The translations under genes and the position numbers were made by a program. Positions 49,699 to 57,300 of a stretch of DNA of 64,000 bases are shown one piece after another (the first letter of the stretch is position 1; each line of letters opens with the position of its first letter). The DNA lies in the NCBI RefSeq assembly GCF_038595055.1, contig NZ_CP152002.1, positions 5,736,001 to 5,800,000 on the forward strand, given 5' to 3'. Below the pieces are notes generated by a model that was not told the DNA's origin, ran no database searches, and saw nothing but the letters and a program-made list of their open reading frames with translations. Origin of the DNA: Paenibacillus sp. FSL R7-0345 (GTDB taxonomy: Bacteria > Bacillota > Bacilli > Paenibacillales > Paenibacillaceae).

Positions 49699-50250
49699 AT
49701 GAAAATTTCCGGAAAACGCCTGGACCTGCAGGCCCTGACTGCCGCAGAGCTGTCTGCCGGCACACACAGCGAAACTGCAGCGATGCTTGAACAGACGGTC
49801 GGCTGCAAGATAACACCAGCCATCCTTGACGATGAAATGCTATATGCACTAAAGGTACGCCATGCCAAGGTGCTGCAGAACGAGAAGCACTATTTATGGT
49901 ATACGTGCTGGGCCGTCATTCACCGGGAGGAGCAGCAGATCATCGGCTTCCTGATCCTGAAAGGCCTGCCTAACGAACAGGGCGAGGTTATTATTGGCTA
50001 TGTAATCGATGAGGGGCACTGGGGCAAAGGGTATGGAACGGAAGCGGTACGGTGCCTTAACGAATGGATCTTCAGCCATCCGGCAGCGCACTGGGTCATC
50101 GCTGATACAGAGCCGGACAATGCCGCATCCCACAAGCTGCTCCAACATCTGGGCGCTGAGCAATACCGCGAGACCGATGAGCTGATCTGGTGGAGAATCG
50201 GCCGGCCGGAGACGGCAAACGTCCGTGGGAACTTTGCTGCAGGCAGCTAA
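49699..50250 (+). CDS. GNAT-family acetyltransferase (RimJ/RimL-like)
   Basis: The 183-residue protein starts with ISGKRLDLQALTAAEL and has a core IIGFLILKGLPNEQGEVIIG followed by the CoA-binding HWGKGYGTEAVRCLNEWIF and DTEPDNAASHKLLQHLGAEQ, all typical for the RimJ/RimL branch. GGGGGAACGCT precedes the ATG. The gene is divergent from the small-protein operon. The substrate, an amino group of a protein or small molecule, is unknown. Confidence 0.88.
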   Translation: MKISGKRLDLQALTAAELSAGTHSETAAMLEQTVGCKITPAILDDEMLYALKVRHAKVLQNEKHYLWYTCWAVIHREEQQIIGFLILKGLPNEQGEVIIGYVIDEGHWGKGYGTEAVRCLNEWIFSHPAAHWVIADTEPDNAASHKLLQHLGAEQYRETDELIWWRIGRPETANVRGNFAAGS

Positions 50251-50305
50251 TGCCTGCAGCAAAGGCTCAACGGTCCACACCGCGCAACCTTTCCTGAACA
50301 CGCAC

Positions 50306-50336
50306 AAAAAAAACACGCCGCCTACGGCAGCGTGTT
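50306..50336 (-). terminator. Terminator overlapping the end of the nucleotidyltransferase gene
   Basis: AACACGC (50312-50318) pairs with GCGTGTT (50330-50336) around CGCCTACGGCA, followed by eight T on the minus strand. The stop codon at 50322-50324 lies inside the loop region. Confidence 0.85.
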
Positions 50337-51053
50337 CTTCAGCTTTTCCCCGGCCTCCTGCAGCGACTGGAACGTTCCCGCATCGCTCCACCATTCCTTG
50401 AGCACATCGTAGCTGAGTTTACCCTCTTTGGCATAGATGTTGTTCACATCGGTAATTTCCAGCTCGCCGCGGCCTGAAGGAGCAATCCGTTTGATAATGT
50501 CGAACACAGCCTCATCGTACATATAAATGCCGGTTACGCAGAAATGGGTCTTCGGCTGCTCCGGCTTCTCTTCAATGTAAGCGATCAGGGAAGCATCCTT
50601 TTCGTCAAATACCGGAACCCCGTACCTGCGGGCATCCTCTACCGGCTTCAGCAGCACCTTTGCTGTCCCTTGCGGCTGTTCCGCATACTTCTCCATGTAA
50701 GGCGTCAGATCATCCATAAAAAGATTATCGCCCAGCAGCACGACAAACCGTTCGCCCGGGAGAATGAACCCTTGTGCAAGCTCCAGCGCTTCTGCAATGC
50801 CTCCTGCAGCCTCCTGGATTTTGTAGGTCAAGTTTACGCCGAATTCCGCACCGCTGCCCAGAAAATCCGTATACTGCCCCGCTGACTGCTTGCTGATGAT
50901 CAGGAGAATATCGGTTATCCCGCCCCGGCGCAGTCGGTCAATACCGTAACACACCATAGGATATTTGCCGACCGGAAGCAAATGTTTGTTCATCAGCCGG
51001 GTCAGCGGATGTAGCCTTGTTCCTTTTCCGCCCGCCAGTATGATTCCTTTCAC
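50322..51053 (-). CDS. rfbA: Glucose-1-phosphate thymidylyltransferase-like nucleotidyltransferase
   Basis: The enzyme has 243 residues with the nucleotidyltransferase signature MKGIILAGGKGTRLHPLTRL, then NKHLLPVGKYPMVCYGID and LGDNLFMDDL (metal-binding Asp). ITDVNNIYAKEGKL is typical of the RmlA/SpsI group, shorter than the tetrameric E. coli enzyme. GTG at 51051-51053 with AAGGAGG seven bases upstream is the start. It is the last gene of an operon with three family-2 glycosyltransferases, which probably use its dTDP- (or UDP-) sugar. The dTDP-rhamnose genes rmlB and rmlC are not in the window. Confidence 0.88.
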   Translation of the reverse strand: MKGIILAGGKGTRLHPLTRLMNKHLLPVGKYPMVCYGIDRLRRGGITDILLIISKQSAGQYTDFLGSGAEFGVNLTYKIQEAAGGIAEALELAQGFILPGERFVVLLGDNLFMDDLTPYMEKYAEQPQGTAKVLLKPVEDARRYGVPVFDEKDASLIAYIEEKPEQPKTHFCVTGIYMYDEAVFDIIKRIAPSGRGELEITDVNNIYAKEGKLSYDVLKEWWSDAGTFQSLQEAGEKLKNTLP

Positions 51054-51098
51054 TTACTTTCCTCCTTTTTATCTGTGTCTTCGCCTTTGGGCTGCAGG

Positions 51099-51836
51099 TC
51101 AGATGAATTGTGCCGGATCCAGATGCCATTTTTCTATAAAAAGCTTACGGTTGCGCTCCACCAGCTCCTGCAGCTCCTCAGAATAGACCTGCTTGAAGCT
51201 TGCGCTGCCCTCATGATGCACCAGGCAATCGCCGCCGATCAGCAGCCGGTATCCCTTCAGCCGGGCACGGTAGCAGTAATCATCGTCCTCGTAATGGCCC
51301 GGCGAATACCGCTCATCCAGCAGGCCGACATGGTCGAGCACGGTTCTTTTGAGTAAAAAGCACAAGCCTACAATCCGCACCGTATCCTGCCACTTCAGAG
51401 GATCAGAAACGTTATTCGTCAGCGCCTCCCTGTGAAAGCCTGATATATCGGTGTACGACGTCCTTACCTGCTGCCGGCCGCTGGCGTAATTCGTGACCGG
51501 GCCGACGATGCCGATGTCAGCTGCGCTGTACAGGGCCGCCCTCAGGTTGGCCAGCCAGTTATGCGAAACAATGACATCGTTGTTCAGCAGCAGCAGCTCA
51601 TCACCCGAGGCCAGCTGCAGCCCCAGATTACAGGCAGCCGGAAAACCGCGGTTCTCCGGCAGGGAGATCACCGTCAGCTCATTACTGCGGCAATAGGCAG
51701 CTGTACCATCGTTAGAGGCGTTATCCACCACAATGATTTCATAAGGCGAATCTGTGTACTGCCTGATCGATTCGACGCAGGCCTCCAGCAGCCTCCGCCC
51801 GTTATACGTTGGGATGATGATGCTGGTCTTGGTCAT
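51099..51836 (-). CDS. Family-2 glycosyltransferase (rhamnosyltransferase-like)
   Basis: The GT-A protein (245 residues) has SIIIPTYNGRRLLEACVESI, IIVVDNASNDGTA, LPENRGFPAACNLGL, LLLNNDVIVSHNWL (metal motif NND) and EDDDYCYRARLKGYRLLIGG. The N-R-G-F and E-D-D-D-Y-C-Y patterns are common in glycosyltransferases that add rhamnose. It overlaps the previous gene by ATGA and GGAGG precedes the ATG. Forty-five bp separate it from the nucleotidyltransferase that may supply its donor. Confidence 0.9.
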   Translation of the reverse strand: MTKTSIIIPTYNGRRLLEACVESIRQYTDSPYEIIVVDNASNDGTAAYCRSNELTVISLPENRGFPAACNLGLQLASGDELLLLNNDVIVSHNWLANLRAALYSAADIGIVGPVTNYASGRQQVRTSYTDISGFHREALTNNVSDPLKWQDTVRIVGLCFLLKRTVLDHVGLLDERYSPGHYEDDDYCYRARLKGYRLLIGGDCLVHHEGSASFKQVYSEELQELVERNRKLFIEKWHLDPAQFI

Positions 51837-52840
51837 AAGGCGTTCCTCCAGGCGGCCAGCCGGCTGCGCTGCTCCTGCAGGGTTCCGGCGCTCGCATGTG
51901 TTCCGCTTAGCATCAGAACCGCCTGGAGTGCTTCCGCATGATCACCGGCAATCAGCTGCTCCACCCTGTTTCCGGCTCCTGTGTTATCCTGACGCAGCCG
52001 GTTTTGTTTGAATACATTGACTGTGCCTGCTTTTTCTACCCGCAGCTGCTTCAGCAGCGAGAGCGCCTGTGCTTTGGGCGGCACCATCAGCTCACGGTAG
52101 CCGATCACTTCCAGCGCACGCCGCGACAGGGCATGGGGGACTGCAGTCATGGAGCTGGCTCCCAGATCACTCCGGCCGAGCACCATATTGAGATACAGCT
52201 TGCAGCGGGTAACATGATCACTCAGTCCAAAAGGCGGCAGCAGGCCGTCCAGATCATTCAGCGCTACATCAACCCCGCTGTCTACTGCTGCTGCAAAAAC
52301 GGCCAGCTGCGGCGCCGGAATCACCATGTCGCCGTCCAGGAAGAGCAGGATATCCCCCCTGCTGAGCTTGGCGCCGAGCGAACGGCCCACATCATGGCCG
52401 GCCGCTTCCGGTACATGCACGACCGTCGCCTGCTTACACAGGCGGGCACGCTGAAAGCTGTTGTCGGTGCAGCCGTTGAGCACGACGATAATTTCGGCAG
52501 GTGCAAGCCGCTGCACCTGCTTCAGCAGCAGCGGCAAGGTCTGCGCCTCATTTCTGGCCGAGATAATGACCGACAGCGTGCCCTGCAGCTTGCGGAGCAG
52601 CAGCTGCTGCTGCTTTGGGCGTGCTGCGGCAGTGCCGGACGCTGACCGCCGGGCGGCGGATTTGCGGCGGGTTTTCCGCGCCGCGCCGGATGCGGGGCGG
52701 GCGGCAGCGGTACGCGGCGCTGCCGCTGCAGAGCGGCGGCCACCGGCAGTCCGGGATGCAGAACGGACAGCTGAGATGTGCAGCTCAGCAAGTACCGGGC
52801 GGCTGGATGTTCCAGGTTTGTTCGAACTTGCTGTGTTCAT
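51833..52840 (-). CDS. Family-2 glycosyltransferase with basic N-terminal extension
   Basis: The protein has 335 residues. Residues 1-85 are Arg/Ala/Ser-rich and strongly basic (SGAARKTRRKSAARRSASGT), followed by a glycosyltransferase domain: LSVIISARNEAQTLPLLL, IIVVLNGCTDNS, GHDVGRSLGAKLSRGDILLF, LDGDMVIPAPQL. It is a paralogue of the next gene upstream (common GHDVGRS(L/V)GA). The basic extension resembles the tail of the 20560 enzyme and the 48179 protein. It is coupled to both neighbours by ATGA overlaps. Confidence 0.87.
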   Translation of the reverse strand: MNTASSNKPGTSSRPVLAELHISAVRSASRTAGGRRSAAAAPRTAAARPASGAARKTRRKSAARRSASGTAAARPKQQQLLLRKLQGTLSVIISARNEAQTLPLLLKQVQRLAPAEIIVVLNGCTDNSFQRARLCKQATVVHVPEAAGHDVGRSLGAKLSRGDILLFLDGDMVIPAPQLAVFAAAVDSGVDVALNDLDGLLPPFGLSDHVTRCKLYLNMVLGRSDLGASSMTAVPHALSRRALEVIGYRELMVPPKAQALSLLKQLRVEKAGTVNVFKQNRLRQDNTGAGNRVEQLIAGDHAEALQAVLMLSGTHASAGTLQEQRSRLAAWRNAL

Positions 52841-53691
52841 CTCACCATCTCCCTTCGCCGGCCTGCATCGCCGTAGCCTGCCCGCTCCCCTCTGCGCTCC
52901 AGCAGCAGACCTATTGCCTCCAGATGGTCAGTAAGAATGACCTCCTGCAAAAGATCCCGGCCGCCTTCCTTTCGGCGGACCGCATTCATCCGGCCGACTG
53001 GCACCTTATGCACGGCCTTCACCTTCAGTCCGTCCAGCACTGCGCGGGCATAGGCCAGCGGCGGTCTGGACAGGATGGCGCTGCCCAGTGCTGCCAGCGC
53101 CCTGCGGCTGATTGCATTGGGAACCGCTGTAAGCGAGTACCCGTGCAGATCAGGCCGGTTAAGCATAACGTTGAGGGCATACTTGGAGAGCACGACCGGA
53201 TGCGGAATCCGGCTGCGGACCGGACCGGAATAATCATTCAGCGCCAGATCAGCCCCGCCGCTGACCGCGTCCACGAACGGGCGGAGCTCTGCGGCAGATA
53301 TGACCAGATCCCCGTCCGTAAACAGCAGGATTTCACCCCTGGCTGCCTCCGCACCGACACTCCGCCCAACATCATGTCCGAGCGGCTCGGCATACATCAT
53401 TACCTTCGCGCCCATCCTTTGCGCAATTTCTGCTGTATTGTCAGCTGAACCATTGACGATTACTATAACCTCACAACGCGGATGAACGCCCCTGGCTCCG
53501 GCAATCACTGCAGATATCGTCCGCGCCTCATTCATAGCCGGGATAATAACCGACACGACGGGCTCGGGATGGTTCACTGCAGGCAGTGCTACTGCCGGCC
53601 GCTGCTGCGGCCGGAGGTTCCTCCGCGCTGCTTGAGAAGCCCGCCGCCCCGAGCGGCGGGCAGATGTTCGTTTATGCTGTTTCAAGCGCAT
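52837..53691 (-). CDS. Family-2 glycosyltransferase with short basic N-terminus
   Basis: The product has 284 residues. The N-terminal 35 are basic (QHKRTSARRSGRRASQAARR), then VVSVIIPAMNEARTISAVIA, VIVIVNGSADNTAEIAQRMG, GHDVGRSVGAEAARGEILLF and TDGDLVISAAELRPFV. ATG at 53689-53691 follows GAAGGAAGGTGG, so the 48-codon upstream extension is excluded. It heads the four-gene operon, and a CATAGACTG box lies about 50 bp upstream. It is a paralogue of the following gene. The acceptor is unknown. Confidence 0.88.
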   Translation of the reverse strand: MRLKQHKRTSARRSGRRASQAARRNLRPQQRPAVALPAVNHPEPVVSVIIPAMNEARTISAVIAGARGVHPRCEVIVIVNGSADNTAEIAQRMGAKVMMYAEPLGHDVGRSVGAEAARGEILLFTDGDLVISAAELRPFVDAVSGGADLALNDYSGPVRSRIPHPVVLSKYALNVMLNRPDLHGYSLTAVPNAISRRALAALGSAILSRPPLAYARAVLDGLKVKAVHKVPVGRMNAVRRKEGGRDLLQEVILTDHLEAIGLLLERRGERAGYGDAGRRREMVR

Positions 53692-53736
53692 CCACCTTCC
53701 TTCGGAGGGCATACTCCCGGGCTGAGGGTTACACCA

Positions 53737-53745
53737 CAGTCTATG
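53737..53745 (-). promoter_or_regulatory. Candidate sigma-K type -10 box before the glycosyltransferase operon
   Basis: On the minus strand: CATAGACTG, with ACA 15 bp upstream. It lies 45-55 bp before the ATG of the first gene. Confidence 0.4.
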
Positions 53746-53853
53746 TAAGCTGCCGTCTCCTGTAACGGCAGGTGTCTCCCTTTGTACAGAAAATTGGACA
53801 GATGCCGCGGACCCTGGCGGTAAGCCAGTAAACAAAGGCTATACAGTGCCGGC

Positions 53854-54062
53854 GGGCTCCATTAAAGGGATAATTCCCTTTATTTCGTCTGCAAGCACGC
53901 TGATCGGGCCACATTAAAGGGATAATTCCCTTTATTTCGTGTGCAAGCACGCTGATCGGGCTCCATTAAAGGGATAATTCCCTTTATTTCGTATGCAAGC
54001 ACGCAGATCGGGCTCCATTAAAGGGATAATTCCCTTTATTTCGTTTGCAGGCACGCTGATTG
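53854..54062. repeat. Palindromic array D: four tandem 52-bp units
   Basis: Units repeat exactly every 52 bp (cores start at 53861, 53913, 53965 and 54017). Each contains the perfect palindrome TAAAGGGATAATTCCCTTTA, then TTTCGT and GCAAGCACGCTGATCGGG. Differences are single bases. No gene lies in 53746-54240. Confidence 0.9.
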
Positions 54063-54240
54063 AGCCCCACTAAAATCTGCTGCGCTTCAGCATCTGTGAC
54101 CCTCCTTTCGTTTCGCCTTTTCTCCCGCCATTCCCGGAATCTGATACGCTACCCGCTTTCATTTTCCCCGTTCTCCCGCCATTGCTTAAACCGCCGGCAC
54201 TCTGCCGTCTTTATCCCACCTCTCCCTCCGATTCCACAGT

Positions 54241-54272
54241 AAAAAACAGGCGCAGCCTCACGGCTGCGCCTG
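54241..54272 (-). terminator. Terminator of the giant repeat protein gene
   Basis: CAGGCGCAGCC (54247-54257) and GGCTGCGCCTG (54262-54272) form a perfect stem. The minus strand continues with six T. Confidence 0.9.
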
Positions 54273-54339
54273 CTTTAATAGAAACAAACCCCACTGCAGC
54301 TCCTTCGGGCTATAACACCCGCAGGCTGTTTTTCAGCGG

Positions 54340-57300
54340 TTAATCAAATGCCCGGTGCTCAACCGGCGGTTTGGCCAGCGGGCTGCCGAGGGCAATCCAC
54401 GATAACACGCCATAGAAATGCGGGGTTTCCCGCAGACGGCTTATAAAGATTACCGCTTCCCCGGCGGCTCTGCTCTTCAGTGAAGCATGGAAGAACGGCT
54501 GGTTGGTCATAGCTACAAGTACATAGCCGGTGTGGCCAAAGCCTTCATCAAAGGTTACTGTGACCTCCACGCTCTCGGCATTGCCGTTGAACATGAATGC
54601 CGTCATGCCAAACTGCTGCAGGACCTGCCGGTTTCCGGAGCTCTGTACCGGACTGAAGGACAGATGCTCCGCCGAGATTGCACCCTGAGCCAGATGGTCT
54701 CCGGTAACGGCACCGGCGGCAATGTGCTGGCTCTGTACGCTTTCTTCCTCCAGGTGCCGGGACTGGACGGCAAAGGAAGCCAGCTTAGCAGCATCCACTG
54801 CTTCGTCTGCGATGGCAGAATTGCCAACAGCCTGCTCAGACAGATGCTCTTCCCCGATGCTGCCGGAAGCCAGCTTGACACCGGTGATGCTTCCATCCGG
54901 AAGCAGCTCGGCGCTGCGGACTTCTTCCGCCAGATGCGTCAGTTTAATCGTTTCCGGCAGCAGATGCCGCTCCTCCAGAATGCCGTCGGCCAGATGCTCG
55001 CCGTACACACTTTCCGGCTGCAGGTGATGGGAATGCACGGCTCCTGCCGCCAGCATTTCAGCATCGATACTGCCGGCGGACAGCACGTCGTTGTTCAGCG
55101 TGCCTTCGGCCAGATGCTCAATTGTAATGCTGCCGCTGCGGATATGATGGCCGTCGACTGCATCTGCAGCCAGATGGCCACCGTACACACTGCCCGGAGC
55201 CAGCTGGAAGGAGCCGATCGAGCCTTCGGCCAGCTTCGCTGCGCCGATGCTGCCGTCCGGCAGCAGATCTGCGGTCTGCACTTCCTCAGCCAGATGCTTC
55301 AGCGTAATGCTGCCGCTGCGGATGTGGCGGCTGTCCACGGCGTCCGATGCCAGGTGACCGCCATAGATACTGCCCGGTGCCAGCTGGAAGGAACCGATTG
55401 AGCCCTCAGCAAGCTTTGCTGCACTGATGCTGCCGTCAGGCAGCAGATCCGGCGTCAGCGCTCCTTCAGCCAGATGCTTTAGCGTAATACTGCCGCTGCG
55501 GATATGGCGGCCGTCAACGGCCTCTGGAGCCAGATGCCCTCCATATACACTGCCGGCAGCCAGTTTCCGGGAACCAACGCTGCCGTCAGCCAGCTTATCA
55601 GCACCGATACTGCCGTCTGGCAGCAGTTCTGCACTGCAGACTTCAGCGGACAGATGCGCCAGCGTGATCTCACCTGCACCAATGTGGCGGCCTTCCACTG
55701 CATCGTCTGCCAGCTTGGAACCGCCGATACTGCCGTCAGCCAGCAGTTCTCCGCTGCGGACTTCACCGGACAGATGCGCCAGCGTAATCTCACCTGCACC
55801 GATGTGGCGGCCTTCCACTGCATCGTCTGCCAGCTTATCAGCACCGATACTGCCGTCTGGCAGCAGTTCTGCACTGCAGACTTCACCGGACAAATGCGCC
55901 AGCGTGATCTCGCCTGCACCAATGTGGCGGCCTTCCACTGCATCGTCTGCCAGCTTGGAACCGCCGATACTGCCGTCTGGCAGCAGTTCCGCGCTGCGGA
56001 CTTCACCGGACAGATGCGCCAGCGTGATCTCGCCTGCACCGATGTGGCGGCCTTCCACTGCATCATCTGCCAGCTTGGAACCGCCGATGCTGCCATCCGG
56101 CAGCCACTTCGCACTGCGGACTTCACCGGACAGATGCGCCAGCGTAATTTTGCCTGCACCAATGTGGTGGCCTTCCACTGCATCGTCTGCCAGCTTGGAA
56201 CCGCCGATACTGCCGTCTGGCAGCAGTTCCGCGCTGCGGACTTCGCCGGACAGATGCTCCAGCGTGATCTCACCTGCACCAATGTGGCGGCCTTCCACCG
56301 CATCATCTGCCAGCTTGGAACCGCTGATGCTGCCATCCGGCAGCCACTTCGCACTGCGGACTTCTGAGGACAGATGCTCAACCGCAATCTCGCCTTCGCC
56401 GATATGCCGGCCGGTTACCGCATCATTCACCAGATGGCTGCCGTATACACTGTCCGCCGACAAGTGACGGAAGCTTACAGAATCATCGGCCAGCTTGGAG
56501 CCGCTCACACTGCCGTCAGGCAGCAGCTCAGCGGTTCGCGTCCCCTCAGACAGATGTTTTAATGTAATGCTGCCGTTCTTGATGTGGCGGCTGTCTACGG
56601 CTTCTTTTACCAGATGGTCGCCATATACACTGCCGGGAGCCAGCTTCAGCGGGCCAATGGTGCCATCCGCAAGCTTTTCGGCGCTGATGCTTCCGTCAGG
56701 GAGCCACTGCGCACTGATGATCTCTTCAGCCAGATGATCCAGCGTAATCTGGCTTTCACCGATATGCCTGCTTGTTACCGCATCATCCTTCAGATGGCTG
56801 CCGTCTACAATCCCAGGCGACAGATGGCGGGAATCAACTGCTTCATCCGCCAGCTTGCTGCCGCCCACACTGCCGTCAGGCAACAGGTCTGAAGTGTAGA
56901 CCTCGTCAGCCAAATGCTCCAGCGTTATGCTGCCGCTCTTGATATGACGGCTGTCTACTGCTTCCTCAGTCAGGTGGTTGCCGGATACACTTCCGGAAAC
57001 CAGATGGGCTGTATCAACGGAGCCTGCTGCCAGCTTAACACCGTCAATGCTGCCGTCAGGCAGCCACTGCGCGCCAAGTACTTCTGCAGCCAGATGCTCC
57101 AGTGTAATTTCGCCTTCACGAATATGCCGGCCTGCTACCGCTTGATCCGCCAGATGACTGCTCTCCACACTCTCTGGCGACAGGTGGCGGGAGATCACCG
57201 CTTCATCAGTCAGCTTAGAGCTGCTGATGCTGCCATCCTGTATTTGAATAGAAGATACCGAACCCGGGAGAATGTGCCCGTTCCCGACTGACATTGGCCG

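Noticed and set aside
53854..54062. CRISPR array with 52-bp period
   Set aside because: The whole 52-bp unit repeats, including what would be the spacer, so it is a plain tandem array.
55427..56467. Plus-strand frames opposite the giant repeat gene
   Set aside because: They are open only because the repeats lack stops in several frames; the products are periodic nonsense.
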